Source of the DNA: Pseudonocardia sp. DSM 110487
Lineage (GTDB): Bacteria > Actinomycetota > Actinomycetes > Mycobacteriales > Pseudonocardiaceae
Assembly (NCBI RefSeq): GCF_019468565.1
Contig: NZ_CP080521.1
Coordinates: forward strand, 8,308,001 to 8,372,000
DNA: 64,000 nt
Direction of reading: 5' to 3'
Shown: positions 24,827-33,611 of the stretch, piece by piece
How positions within the stretch are numbered: position 1 is the first letter of the stretch
Layout of the letters: every line of letters starts with the position of its first letter
The notes under the pieces: model-generated
What the model was told of the DNA's origin: nothing
The model's database searches: none
What the model saw: the letters and a program-made list of their open reading frames with translations, nothing else
Position numbers and translations under genes: made by a program

Positions 24827-25639
24827 TCACGGCTTGCGCGCGAGCCCGCCGTACTCGTCGACGGGCGCCGCGATCGGCGGCACGGCCGTCGGCCGCTCGG
24901 GTCGCCACAGCGGGGCCGACACGAACCCCGGCTCGACCCACTCCAGCCCGTCGAAGAACGTCGCGATCTCCGCAGGCTCGCGGTTCAGGTAGATCGGACC
25001 GCCGGTGTTGCCGTACTGCTTCTGCGCTTTCAGCTTCGCTTCGCTCGCGGTGCCGTCGCCGATCGCGAGATAACTACCCGGCGGCACGTGGTCGAGGATC
25101 CGCCTGACCAGCGCGCGGGCCTCGTCGGCGTCGTGGATGTGCCCGAGCACGCCGAGTATGAGCACGGCTACCGGCTCGGTGAAGTCGAGGATCTCCGCCG
25201 CGCCCCTCACCAGGCCGTCGACGTCCCGGATGTCGGCGTCGAGGTACCTGGTCTCCCCCTCGGGCGTGCCGACGAGCAGCGCCCTGGCATGGGCCAACAC
25301 GAGCGGGTCGTTGTCGACGTACACGACGCGGCTGTCCGGCGCGACGCGTTGTGCGACCTCATGGGTGTTGTCCGCCGTCGGCAGGCCGGTCCCGATGTCG
25401 AGGAACTGCCGGATGCCGACGTCACCGGCCAGGAACCGCACCACGCGCTGCAGGAACCCACGTGCCTCCCGCGCGTTCACGGTGATCTGCGGGTACAGCG
25501 CCGCGAAGGCGTCGCCCGCTTCCCGGTCGACGGCGTAGTTGTCCTTACCGCCCAACCAGTAGTTCCAGATCCGGGCGGAGTGCGGGATGGTCGTGTCGAT
25601 CCCGGTACCGGTGAAGGCGTCGGTCGGCTCCTCGCTCAC
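24827..25639 (-). CDS. DUF574 SAM-dependent methyltransferase, second paralogue
   Basis: A 270-residue PF04672 methyltransferase. It shares ARIWNYWLGGKDNYAVDREAGDAF, the SAM-binding FLDIGTGLPTADNTHEVAQ, VVYVDNDPLVLAHARALL and VAVLILGVLGHIHDADEARAL with the copy at 7314. The C-terminus (FFDGLEWVEPGFVSAPLWRPE) is also conserved. The start is the GTG at 25639 (MSEEPTDAFTG); the longer open frame is overlap with the divergent lipoprotein gene. Its substrate is unknown. It is divergent from a lone binding protein with 121 bases between the starts. Confidence 0.9.
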   Translation of the reverse strand: MSEEPTDAFTGTGIDTTIPHSARIWNYWLGGKDNYAVDREAGDAFAALYPQITVNAREARGFLQRVVRFLAGDVGIRQFLDIGTGLPTADNTHEVAQRVAPDSRVVYVDNDPLVLAHARALLVGTPEGETRYLDADIRDVDGLVRGAAEILDFTEPVAVLILGVLGHIHDADEARALVRRILDHVPPGSYLAIGDGTASEAKLKAQKQYGNTGGPIYLNREPAEIATFFDGLEWVEPGFVSAPLWRPERPTAVPPIAAPVDEYGGLARKP

Positions 25640-25760
25640 AGCACCATCCTGCCGTCGGGCGCAGTCCGGCTCCACCTCGGGCCGATCATCTTGCTGGGCT
25701 CCGCCGGCAACCGCCAAGATCGAGCCACCTTCCGCCCCGACCTCTCCCGGGATGCTCTCC

Positions 25761-26933
25761 ATGAGACGAATGACCGGCCTCCGCGCCGCGTCCCTTGCCC
25801 TGCCACTCGCCGCGGCGCTCGCGCTCGCCGCGTGCTCGGGAGGCGAGACGGTCCCCGCAGCGGGACCCGCCGCCTCGGCCGCGCCACCGGGCGGCCCTCT
25901 CGACCTCACCGGGGCCTGCCCCGCCACGGTCGTCATGCAACAGGACTGGCAACCCGAAGCCGAACACGGCGGGATGTACAGCCTCGTCGGGCCGGATCGC
26001 GTCATCGACACCGACGCCAAACACGTGCGCGGATCACTCGTGGCACAAGGCGTCGACACCGGCGTCGACATCGAGATCCGACCCGGCGGCCCCAACGTCG
26101 GATTCCAACCCGTACCCGCCGTCATGGCCCTCGACGACAGCATCGTGCTCGGCACCGTGAACTCGGACGCGGCGATCGCCGCGGCCGCAGGCCAGCCGAC
26201 CGTCGCCGTCGTCTCACAGCTGACCACCAGCCCTCTGATGCTGATGTGGGACCCGGCATCCCACCCCGGCGCCCAGACACTGCGCGACGTCGCGGCGAGC
26301 GGCGTTCCCGTGCTCACGTCCGACCCCGTCATCACCGCGCTGCTGGTGGAACAGGGGATCATCACCTCCGCCCAGGTGGACACCAGCTACGAGGGCACCC
26401 CGGCGCGGTTCGTCTCCGAGCCACGGATCCTGCAACAGGGCTTCGCCACGGCGGAGCCCTACCTCTACGAGCGGGAGATCCGCGAGTGGGGGCGGCCGGT
26501 GGGCTACCAGAAGCTGGCCGACCTCGGCTACTCGGTCTACCCCTCTCCGCCGTCCGTGCGCGCCGACCGGCTCGAGCAGCTGCGGCCGTGCCTGCAGAAA
26601 CTGGTGCCGATCATGCAGCGGGCCCAGATCGACTACCTGACCGAGCCCGGCCCGACGAACGCGCTGATCGTCGAGCTCACCGAGGCCTACCAGACGGGAT
26701 GGACCTACTCGTCCGGCGTCGCCGACTACGCGGTGCGGACGATGCGCGAGCAGGGCCTCGTCACCGACGACCCGGCATCGGGCGTGTTCGGGCAGTTCGA
26801 CCCGGCCCGCATGCAGCAGGTCGCCGACACCTTCGGCTCGATCCTCCGGTCGCAGGGCACGATCACGGATGTGCCGGACGCGGCCGGCCTCTACACCAAC
26901 GAGTTCATCGACCCGGGCATCCGAATGGGCTGA
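25761..26933 (+). CDS. orphan ABC-type substrate-binding lipoprotein
   Basis: About 390 residues. The signal peptide ends in LALAAC with lipidated Cys25. The body resembles NMT1/SsuA-like binding proteins (VMQQDWQPEAEHGGMYSLVG, ADRLEQLRPCLQKLVPIMQRAQIDYL), the class that binds nitrate, sulfonates, thiamine precursors or aromatics. No permease or ATPase gene is next to it, so the transporter partners must be elsewhere or it acts alone. The ATG at 25761 gives the best signal peptide (MRRMTGLRAASLALPLAAALALAAC); ATG 25752 is possible. The ligand is unknown. Confidence 0.75.
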   Translation: MRRMTGLRAASLALPLAAALALAACSGGETVPAAGPAASAAPPGGPLDLTGACPATVVMQQDWQPEAEHGGMYSLVGPDRVIDTDAKHVRGSLVAQGVDTGVDIEIRPGGPNVGFQPVPAVMALDDSIVLGTVNSDAAIAAAAGQPTVAVVSQLTTSPLMLMWDPASHPGAQTLRDVAASGVPVLTSDPVITALLVEQGIITSAQVDTSYEGTPARFVSEPRILQQGFATAEPYLYEREIREWGRPVGYQKLADLGYSVYPSPPSVRADRLEQLRPCLQKLVPIMQRAQIDYLTEPGPTNALIVELTEAYQTGWTYSSGVADYAVRTMREQGLVTDDPASGVFGQFDPARMQQVADTFGSILRSQGTITDVPDAAGLYTNEFIDPGIRMG

Positions 26934-26947
26934 CGCACGAGTCGGGG

Positions 26948-28444
26948 TCAGTCGGCGGACGGGGACTGCACCCAGCCGTAGCTGCGGTTCACCGCCCGAC
27001 CCCAGTTCTCGTGCTCGCGGCGGCGCAGTGCGTCGTCCATCGCGGGCTCCCACGCGGCGGCGCGGTGCCAGTTGGCGCGCAGCACCTCGAGGTCCGGCCA
27101 GTACCCGACGGCGAGCCCCGCCGCGTAGGCCGCCCCGAGCGACACCGCCTCGGAACCGAGCGGGCGCTCCACCGGCACGTCGAGGACGTCGGCGACGAAC
27201 TGCATCAGCAGGTGGTTGGCCGTCATCCCCCCGTCGACCTTCAGGCGGGCGACCGGCACGCCGGAGTCGGCGTTCATCGCGTCGACGACCTCGCGGGTCT
27301 GCCAGCCCGTGGCCTCCAGCACCGCGCGGGCGAGGTGACCGCGGTTGATGAACGAGGTGAGCCCGACCATCACGCCGCGGGCCTCGGGGTGCCAGCGGGG
27401 CGAGTAGAGGCCGGAGAAGGCCGGGACGATGTAGCAGCCGCCGTTGTCGGGAACGGTGCTGGCAAGCGTCTCGATCTGAGCGGCGGTGCCGATCATGCCG
27501 AGGGAGTCGCGGAACCACTGCACCAGCGAGCCGGTGACCGCGATCGCGCCTTCGAGCGCGTACACCGGCGTGTCGCCGAACAGGTAGCCGACGGTCGGGA
27601 TCAGGCCGTGCGTCGACTCGGCGAGCCGATGCCCGGTGTTCATCAGCAGGAACGCCCCGGTGCCGTAGGTGCACTTGATCTCGCCGGGCGCGAAGCAGAC
27701 CTGGCCGACGAGCGCGGCCTGCTGGTCGCCGAGCGCCCCCGCAACCGGTACTCCGGGCAGCAGCGTGCCGCAGGTGCCGTACACCTCCGCGTTCGGGCGG
27801 ATCTCCGGCAGCATCCGCCGCGGCACCCGCAGCACGTCGAGCAGCTTGTCCGACCACTGCAGCGTGCGGACGTCCATGAGCATCGTGCGGCTCGCGTTCG
27901 TGACGTCGGTGACGTGCCGGCCGGTGAGCCGCCAGATGAGCCAGCTCTCCATCGTGCCGAACAGCACGTCACCCGCCTCGGCGCCTTCGCGCGCCCCTGG
28001 CACGTGGTCGAGCAGCCAGCGCAGCCGCGGGCCCGCGAAGTACGTGGCAGGCGGGAGCCCGCAGATGGACGTGATCAGCGGCGCGTGCCCGTCCTCGACG
28101 AGCCGCGCGACGATGCCGTCGGTGCGCGTGTCCTGCCAGGTGATCGCCCGCGCCAGCGGCACGCCGGTGTGCCGGTCCCAGATCACGGTGGTCTCGCGCT
28201 GGTTGGCGATGCCGAGCCCGACGATGTCGTCCGGGGTGAGGCCCGCGCTCTTGAGGGCGGCCGGGACCACCCGCGTGACGTTGCGCCAGATCTCCGCCGC
28301 GTCGTGCTCGACGAGCCCGGGCCGCGGGTAGTGCTGCCGGTGCTCCCGCTGGGCGACGGCCAGCATCCGCCCGGCGCGGTTGAACAGCAGACACCGGGTG
28401 GAGGTGGTGCCCTGGTCGATGGCGGCAACAACGCGCTCACTCAC
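26948..28444 (-). CDS. glpK: glycerol kinase (copy linked to the IclR gene)
   Basis: A 498-residue FGGY kinase converting glycerol and ATP to sn-glycerol-3-phosphate. The N-terminal phosphate loop is AAIDQGTTSTRCLLF, with GLGIANQRETTVIWDRHTG and ITWQDTRTD; the C-terminal part has KCTYGTGAFLLMNTG, LEGAIAVTGSLVQWFRDSLG, GGCYIVPAFSGLYSPRW and the ATP-site LKVDGGMTANHLLMQFVADVL. The GTG start has GAGGAGG five bases before it. It sits 31 bases after the IclR gene on the same strand, so they are probably co-transcribed. A second kinase at 30287 is clearly homologous but divergent in sequence, so this is not a recent duplication. Confidence 0.93.
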   Translation of the reverse strand: MSERVVAAIDQGTTSTRCLLFNRAGRMLAVAQREHRQHYPRPGLVEHDAAEIWRNVTRVVPAALKSAGLTPDDIVGLGIANQRETTVIWDRHTGVPLARAITWQDTRTDGIVARLVEDGHAPLITSICGLPPATYFAGPRLRWLLDHVPGAREGAEAGDVLFGTMESWLIWRLTGRHVTDVTNASRTMLMDVRTLQWSDKLLDVLRVPRRMLPEIRPNAEVYGTCGTLLPGVPVAGALGDQQAALVGQVCFAPGEIKCTYGTGAFLLMNTGHRLAESTHGLIPTVGYLFGDTPVYALEGAIAVTGSLVQWFRDSLGMIGTAAQIETLASTVPDNGGCYIVPAFSGLYSPRWHPEARGVMVGLTSFINRGHLARAVLEATGWQTREVVDAMNADSGVPVARLKVDGGMTANHLLMQFVADVLDVPVERPLGSEAVSLGAAYAAGLAVGYWPDLEVLRANWHRAAAWEPAMDDALRRREHENWGRAVNRSYGWVQSPSAD

Positions 28445-28475
28445 GGCGCCTCCTCGGGTCGGGGGAGTTCAGGAC

Positions 28476-29240
28476 TCATGGGCTCGCCATCAGTGCCGCC
28501 GAGATCTCCCGCGCCGCGGCCACCAGCTGCTCCGCCAGCCACGGGCGGAGTTCGCCGCCGATGCCGTAGAGGTCCTCCACCGGGCCGACCACCCCGATCG
28601 CGCCGACCACGATCCCGCCGCTCGCCCGCAAGGGCGCCGCCGCGCCGCCGACGCCCGACTCGTACTCCCCCGTATCGCTCGCCCACCCCCGCCTTCTGGC
28701 GAGGGTGAGCTGCGCCTCCAACGCGGTGACGGTGACGCAGGTGCGCCCGGTCCAGCGCTGCAGGTCCAGATCGCGCGCGGGTGGGGTGGCGACAGGCGAG
28801 AACGCGAGCAGGCATTTGCCGAGCGCGCTGGCGTGCAGCGGCTGCTCCTCGCCCGTGCGGATCCGCTGCGGCGTGCCGTCGGGCCGGAAGACGTGGTGCA
28901 CGAGCCGGACCGCGCCCTTCGCCGGGACGCCGAGGTGCACGGCGAGGCCGGTGCTGCCGGCGAGCGAGTCGGCCCAATTCATGGCGCGGGCACGCAGGTC
29001 GTGCCGGTCCCAGCCACCGCGGCCGAGCTCGTGCAACGCCGAGCCGAGCCGGTAGCGGGACGAGACGACGTCCTGGTCGACGAAGCCGACGTCACGCAGC
29101 GTGCGGATGATCCCGTGGGCGGTGGGCCGGGGCAGGTCGAGCGCGGCCGCGAGCTCGTTCAGCCCGAGCGGCCGGTCGGTGCTGCCCAGCAGCCGGAGCA
29201 CGGCTGCGGCCCGCTCGATGGACTGGATGGCACCAGGCAC
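28476..29240 (-). CDS. IclR-family transcriptional regulator (GylR-like)
   Basis: A 254-residue regulator. The N-terminal winged HTH is AIQSIERAAAVLRLLGSTDRPLGLNELAAALDLPRPTAHGIIRTLRDVGFVDQDVVSSRYRLG. The C-terminal IclR effector domain carries HHVFRPDGTPQRIRTGEEQPLHASALGKCLLAF and ESGVGGAAAPLRASGGIVVGAIGVVGPVEDLYG. Its position between two glycerol kinase genes and divergent to glpF matches GylR of Streptomyces, which controls the gyl operon in response to glycerol-3-phosphate. A dyad at 29285-29301 is the likely operator. The start is GTG. Confidence 0.9.
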   Translation of the reverse strand: MPGAIQSIERAAAVLRLLGSTDRPLGLNELAAALDLPRPTAHGIIRTLRDVGFVDQDVVSSRYRLGSALHELGRGGWDRHDLRARAMNWADSLAGSTGLAVHLGVPAKGAVRLVHHVFRPDGTPQRIRTGEEQPLHASALGKCLLAFSPVATPPARDLDLQRWTGRTCVTVTALEAQLTLARRRGWASDTGEYESGVGGAAAPLRASGGIVVGAIGVVGPVEDLYGIGGELRPWLAEQLVAAAREISAALMASP

Positions 29241-29284
29241 CCCGCGACTCTACGGCAGCGGATGTGATGTTCGTCCGATCGGCG

Positions 29285-29301
29285 GTTCGACAATGCCGAA
29301 C
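29285..29301 (+). promoter_or_regulatory. dyad operator candidate for the glycerol operon
   Basis: A perfect 5-7-5 inverted repeat, GTTCG-ACAATGC-CGAAC, ends 8 bases before the -35 hexamer of glpF in the 147-base region shared with the divergent IclR gene. A further GTTCG half-site occurs at about 29269. The position suits binding by the neighbouring IclR/GylR-like regulator; the assignment is inference. Confidence 0.5.
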
Positions 29302-29309
29302 ACTGGCCG

Positions 29310-29338
29310 TTGACCGCCCTCTCCGGCCTGCCTACCGT
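29310..29338 (+). promoter_or_regulatory. sigma-70-type promoter of glpF-glpK-glpD
   Basis: TTGACC (29310-29315), a 17-base spacer and TACCGT (29333-29338) fit the actinobacterial housekeeping promoter pattern (TTGAC, TAnnnT). The leader to the glpF GTG would be about 43 bases. Confidence 0.6.
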
Positions 29339-29387
29339 CCGCGACACCCCGCATCCGAGCGGGTGCATCGAGGGGAGGGCTTCAGCG

Positions 29388-30248
29388 GTGAAGAACTCAT
29401 ACATCGGGGAACTGATCGCAGAGTTCCTTGGAACCATGATCCTCATTCTCTTCGGCGTGGGTGTGGTCGCGCAGGTCGTGACCAACCCCGACGGCGCCAT
29501 GGGCGACCACGACTCGATCGCCTGGGCATGGGGAATCGGCGTGATCCTCGGCGTCTACGTCGCCGGGCGCGTGTCCGGCGCCCACATCAACCCGGCCGTC
29601 ACGATCGCGCTCGCGGCATTCAAGGGTTTCCCGTGGCGCAAGGTGGCGCCGTACTGCCTCGCGCAGACGCTGGGGGCGTTCGTCGCCGCGATCATCGTGC
29701 GGTTCGTCTACGCCGACCTGATCGCGAGGATCGACCCCAACCACACCATCGCGTCGCAGGGCATCTACTCGACGTTGCCGGGCAACGGGGTCGAAGGCGC
29801 CAACGTCACGATCGCCACGGCGTTCTTCGACCAGATCGTCGGCACCGCGATCCTCGTGTTCGTGGTGTTCGCCCTGATCACCGCCGCCAACAACCCGCCG
29901 CTGGCCAACATGACGCCCGTCGTCATCGGCCTGCTCGTCGTCGGGATCGGCATGGCGTGGGGCGCGAACGCCGGCTACGCGATCAACCCGGCCCGTGACT
30001 TCGGGCCCCGGTTCGCGTCCTGGATCACCGGATACGAGACGGCGATGTTCGACCAGAACGGCAATCTCTACTTCTGGTTGCCGATCGTCGCGCCGATCAT
30101 CGGCGGACTGATCGGCGGCGCGGCCTTCAAGTACCTGGTGGAGCGCTACCTGCCCGCCGAGGCCCCGGAGGTCACCCTGGAGCCCACGCCGTCCGAGGCC
30201 ACTCCTACCGCGGAGTCCGCCGAGCCGAAGCACCAGCAGCAGTCCTAG
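29388..30248 (+). CDS. glpF: glycerol uptake facilitator (aquaglyceroporin, MIP family)
   Basis: A 286-residue channel with six helices and two half-helices. Both NPA boxes are present: SGAHINPAVTIAL and GYAINPARDFGPRF. The Asp directly after the second NPA-R (NPARD) is the mark of glycerol-conducting members. The C-terminal tail after YLPAEAPEVT is cytoplasmic and rich in Pro, Thr and Glu. GTG 29388 was chosen because GGGGAGGG lies at 29372-29379 and the MIP family starts at this point (NSYIGELIAEFLGTMILILFG). It is the first gene of the glpF-glpK-glpD operon. Confidence 0.95.
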   Translation: MKNSYIGELIAEFLGTMILILFGVGVVAQVVTNPDGAMGDHDSIAWAWGIGVILGVYVAGRVSGAHINPAVTIALAAFKGFPWRKVAPYCLAQTLGAFVAAIIVRFVYADLIARIDPNHTIASQGIYSTLPGNGVEGANVTIATAFFDQIVGTAILVFVVFALITAANNPPLANMTPVVIGLLVVGIGMAWGANAGYAINPARDFGPRFASWITGYETAMFDQNGNLYFWLPIVAPIIGGLIGGAAFKYLVERYLPAEAPEVTLEPTPSEATPTAESAEPKHQQQS

Positions 30249-30286
30249 CCGAGCAGCGGAACTGCCCCAACGAAGAGGAGAGACGC

Positions 30287-31804
30287 ATGGCCGACTTCGT
30301 CGGTGCCATCGACCAGGGCACCACCAGCACCCGCTTCATGATCTTCGACCACGGTGGGAACGTGGTGGGCAGCCACCAGCTCGAGCACGAGCAGATCTTC
30401 CCGCAGGCAGCGTGGGTGGAGCACAACCCCGTCGAGATCTGGGAGCGCACCACCGCGGTCGTGCAGACCGCGCTCAACAAATCGAACCTCAGCTCGTCCG
30501 ACCTGGCCGCGGTCGGGATCACGAACCAGCGCGAGACGTCGGTCGTCTGGGACAAGAACACCGGGCGCCCGCTCTACAACGCGATCGTCTGGCAGGACAC
30601 CCGCACCGACCGCATCGCCTCCGCGCTCGACCGCGACGGGCGCGGCGACGTCATCCGGCAGAAGGCCGGCCTGCCTCCGGCCACCTACTTCTCGGGCGGC
30701 AAGATCCAGTGGATCCTGGAGAACGTTGACGGGGCCCGCGAGGCGGCCGAGCGCGGCGACGCGATCTTCGGCAACACCGACACGTGGCTGCTGTGGAACC
30801 TCACGGGCGGCCGGGACGGCGGCGTACACGTCACCGACCCGACCAACGCGAGTCGCACGATGCTGATGAACCTCGAGACGCTCGACTGGGACGATGAGCT
30901 GCTCGGCTTCTTCGGCATCCCGCGCTCGATGCTGCCGCAGATCCAACCGAGCTCGAACACCGCCGGCTACGGCACGACCCGGGCTAACGGCCCGCTGGGC
31001 GGCGAGATCCTGCTCACCGGCGACCTCGGTGACCAGCAGGCCGCCACCGTCGGGCAGGTGTGCTTCGCCCCCGGCGAGGCGAAGAACACCTACGGCACCG
31101 GCAACTTCATGCTGCTCAACACCGGTCACGAGCTGGTGCGTTCCAAGGCTGGGCTGCTGACGACGGTCTGCTACCAGTTCAACGACGACCGGCCGGTCTA
31201 CGCGCTCGAGGGCTCGATCGCCGTCACCGGGTCGGCGGTCCAGTGGCTGCGCGACCAGCTGGGCATCATCTCCGGCGCCGCGCAGAGCGAGGCGCTCGCC
31301 CGCCAGGTGGAGGACAACGGCGGGGTGTACTTCGTCCCGGCGTTCTCCGGGCTGTTCGCCCCGTACTGGCGGTCGGACGCGCGCGGCGCGATCGTCGGTC
31401 TCTCCCGGTTCAACACGAACGCGCACCTCGCGCGGGCCACGCTCGAGGCGATCTGCTACCAGAGCCGCGACGTGGCCGAGGCCATGGAGCAGGACTCGGG
31501 CGTCCGACTGGAGGTGCTGAAGGTCGACGGCGGCGTCACCGCCAACGAGCTGTGCATGCAGATCCAGGCGGACGTGCTCGGCGTGCCGGTGAGCAGGCCC
31601 GTCGTCGCGGAGACCACGGCCCTCGGCGCCGCGTATGCCGCTGGGCTGGCGGTTGGGTTCTGGAAGAACACCGACGAGCTGCGCTCCAACTGGAACGAGT
31701 CGAAGCGCTGGCAGCCGCAGTGGAGTGACGAGCAGCGCACGACCGGGTACGAGCGCTGGAAGAAGGCTGTGACCAGGACGTTGGACTGGGTAGACGTCCA
31801 CTGA
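30287..31804 (+). CDS. glpK: glycerol kinase (operon copy)
   Basis: A 505-residue FGGY kinase. Motifs: FVGAIDQGTTSTRFMIFDHGG, AVGITNQRETSVVWDKNTGRPLYNAIVWQDTRTD, the MLLNTG region with AKNTYGTGNFMLLNTGHELV, EGSIAVTGSAVQWLRDQLGII, GVYFVPAFSGLFAPYWRSDARG and VLKVDGGVTANELCMQIQADVLGVPV. It lies 38 bases after glpF with GAGGAGAG before the ATG, and 33 bases before glpD. It is the expected gyl-operon kinase that traps glycerol as glycerol-3-phosphate. It ends with RTLDWVDVH. The additional kinase at 26948 on the other side of the regulator is the oddity of the locus. Confidence 0.96.
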   Translation: MADFVGAIDQGTTSTRFMIFDHGGNVVGSHQLEHEQIFPQAAWVEHNPVEIWERTTAVVQTALNKSNLSSSDLAAVGITNQRETSVVWDKNTGRPLYNAIVWQDTRTDRIASALDRDGRGDVIRQKAGLPPATYFSGGKIQWILENVDGAREAAERGDAIFGNTDTWLLWNLTGGRDGGVHVTDPTNASRTMLMNLETLDWDDELLGFFGIPRSMLPQIQPSSNTAGYGTTRANGPLGGEILLTGDLGDQQAATVGQVCFAPGEAKNTYGTGNFMLLNTGHELVRSKAGLLTTVCYQFNDDRPVYALEGSIAVTGSAVQWLRDQLGIISGAAQSEALARQVEDNGGVYFVPAFSGLFAPYWRSDARGAIVGLSRFNTNAHLARATLEAICYQSRDVAEAMEQDSGVRLEVLKVDGGVTANELCMQIQADVLGVPVSRPVVAETTALGAAYAAGLAVGFWKNTDELRSNWNESKRWQPQWSDEQRTTGYERWKKAVTRTLDWVDVH

Positions 31805-31837
31805 GTGCTACAGCGGCGCTTCGAGAAGGGAACCACC

Positions 31838-33547
31838 ATGAGATCGGTCGCGCTCTCCCCGCAGGCCCGTGAGGCCGCGCTCGACGCGATGAGCTCGACC
31901 GAACTCGACGTGTTGGTCGTCGGGGGCGGCGTCGTGGGCAGCGGTGCCGCCCTCGACGCCGCCACCCGCGGCCTGTCCGTCGGGCTCGTCGAAGCGCGTG
32001 ACTTCGCCTCGGGCACCTCGAGCCGGTCGAGCAAGCTGATCCACGGCGGCCTGCGCTACCTGGAGATGCTCGACTTCCGGCTCGTCGCCGAGGCGCTGCA
32101 GGAGCGGGGGCTGCTGATCCAGACGCTCGCGCCGCACCTCGTGAAGCCCGTGCCGTTCCTCTACCCGCTCACCCACCGCGGGTGGGAGCGGCTCTACGCG
32201 GGCACGGGCGTCGCGCTGTACGACGTCCTCGGCCTGCTGTCCGGCCGCTCCCGCGGCGTGCCGGCGCACCGCCACCTCACCCGCCGCGGCGCACGCAAGA
32301 TCGTGCCGTCGCTGCGCAAGGACGCCCTCGTCGGCGCGCTGCTCTACTTCGACGCACAGGTCGACGATGCACGGCACACCATGTTCGTGGCCCGCACCGC
32401 CGCCGCGTACGGCGCGCACGTCGCGTCCCGGGCGCGGGTGACCGGCCTGCTGCGTGAGGGCGAGCGGGTCACGGGTGCCGAGGTGCACGACCTGGAGTCC
32501 GGCCGCACACTGCGGGTCCGGGCCCGGCAGGTCATCAACGCCACCGGGGTGTGGACCGACGAGACGCAGGGCCTCGTCGGGGAGCGCGGGCAGTTCCACG
32601 TGCGGGCGAGCAAGGGCATCCACCTCGTCGTCCCGCGCGACCGCATCCGCGGCGACAGCGGGCTGATCCTGCGCACCGAGAAGTCCGTGCTCTTCGTCAT
32701 CCCGTGGGGCCGGCACTGGATCATCGGCACCACTGACACCGACTGGAAGCTGGGCCTCGCCCACCCCGCCGCGAGCGCCGCCGACATCGAGTACCTGCTC
32801 GACCACGTCAACGCCGTGCTGGAGCAGCCGCTCACCCACGAGGACGTCGAGGGCGTCTACGCGGGATTGCGACCGCTGCTGTCGGGCGAGTCGGAGTCCA
32901 CGTCCAAGCTCTCGCGCGAGCACGCCGTGGCGCACACGGTGCCGGGCCTGGTCGTCGTCGCGGGCGGGAAGTACACGACCTACCGCGTGATGGCCAAGGA
33001 CGCCGTCGACGCCGCGGTGCACGGGCTGCACATCAAGGTGCCGCCGTCCGTCACCGAGAAGGTCCCGCTGCTCGGCGCCGACGGCTACGAGGCGCTGAAG
33101 AACGCGGCCCCGCTGCTCGCCCAGCAGTACGGGGTCCACGAGGCGCGCATCCTGCACCTGCTGGGCCGCTACGGGTCGCTGATCCACGAGGTGCTGCAGC
33201 TCGTGGTGGCCGACCCGACGCTCGGCGAGCCCCTTGCGGGCGCGCCCGACTACCTCCGCGCGGAGATCGTCTACGCGGCCTCGCACGAGGGTGCCCGGCA
33301 CCTCGACGACTTCCTCGCCCGCCGCACCCGCATCTCGATCGAGACATTCGACCGGGGCGTCGGGGCGGTTGAGGAGATCGCGCGGCTCGTCGCACCCGTC
33401 CTCGACTGGAGTGACGCGCAGATCGAGCGCGAGGTGGAGCACTACCGCAAGCGCGTCGAGGCGGAGCGGGAGAGCCAGAAGATGCCCGACGACGAGACCG
33501 CCGACGCCGCCCGGATGGGCGCGCCGGAGGTCGTGCCAGTGGTCTAG
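31838..33547 (+). CDS. glpD: glycerol-3-phosphate dehydrogenase (FAD, aerobic)
   Basis: A 569-residue flavoprotein oxidising glycerol-3-phosphate to dihydroxyacetone phosphate and passing electrons to quinone at the membrane. The FAD-binding motif is VLVVGGGVVGSGAALDAATRGLSVGLVEARDFASGTSSRSSKLIHGGLRYLEM, with GTTDTDWK, YAGLRPLLSG and the closing GKYTTYRVMAKDAVDAA of the DAO domain, then the C-terminal DAO_C helical domain. The ATG at 31838 has GAAGGGAA nearby; the longer open frame overlaps glpK. It is the last gene of the operon. The acidic tail ESQKMPDDETADAARMG extends past the usual family end. Confidence 0.95.
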   Translation: MRSVALSPQAREAALDAMSSTELDVLVVGGGVVGSGAALDAATRGLSVGLVEARDFASGTSSRSSKLIHGGLRYLEMLDFRLVAEALQERGLLIQTLAPHLVKPVPFLYPLTHRGWERLYAGTGVALYDVLGLLSGRSRGVPAHRHLTRRGARKIVPSLRKDALVGALLYFDAQVDDARHTMFVARTAAAYGAHVASRARVTGLLREGERVTGAEVHDLESGRTLRVRARQVINATGVWTDETQGLVGERGQFHVRASKGIHLVVPRDRIRGDSGLILRTEKSVLFVIPWGRHWIIGTTDTDWKLGLAHPAASAADIEYLLDHVNAVLEQPLTHEDVEGVYAGLRPLLSGESESTSKLSREHAVAHTVPGLVVVAGGKYTTYRVMAKDAVDAAVHGLHIKVPPSVTEKVPLLGADGYEALKNAAPLLAQQYGVHEARILHLLGRYGSLIHEVLQLVVADPTLGEPLAGAPDYLRAEIVYAASHEGARHLDDFLARRTRISIETFDRGVGAVEEIARLVAPVLDWSDAQIEREVEHYRKRVEAERESQKMPDDETADAARMGAPEVVPVV

Positions 33548-33588
33548 ACGTCACCCGTCCGGTTGTAGGAAAGATGTAGGGCCAGGTG

Positions 33589-33608
33589 TTCATGCAGTAC
33601 TACTTGAA
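33589..33608 (+). promoter_or_regulatory. 20-base imperfect dyad before a small gene
   Basis: TTCA-TGC-AGTACT-ACT-TGAA reads the same on both strands at 16 of 20 positions, centred on AGTACT. It ends three bases before the ATG of the 67-residue repeat protein, so a bound protein would block either transcription or an almost leaderless start. No regulator was assigned. Confidence 0.4.
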
Positions 33609-33611
33609 GGT

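Noticed and set aside
24744..24992. 82-codon frame beside the second DUF574 gene
   Set aside because: It overlaps the C-terminal coding region of the methyltransferase antisense and has no ribosome site or motif.
25088..28708. 1206-codon open frame on the plus strand
   Set aside because: It is antisense to the DUF574 methyltransferase, out of frame over the lipoprotein gene, and antisense to glycerol kinase and IclR. Its composition (Arg, Gly, His, Asp-rich without motifs) is that of a high-GC shadow frame.
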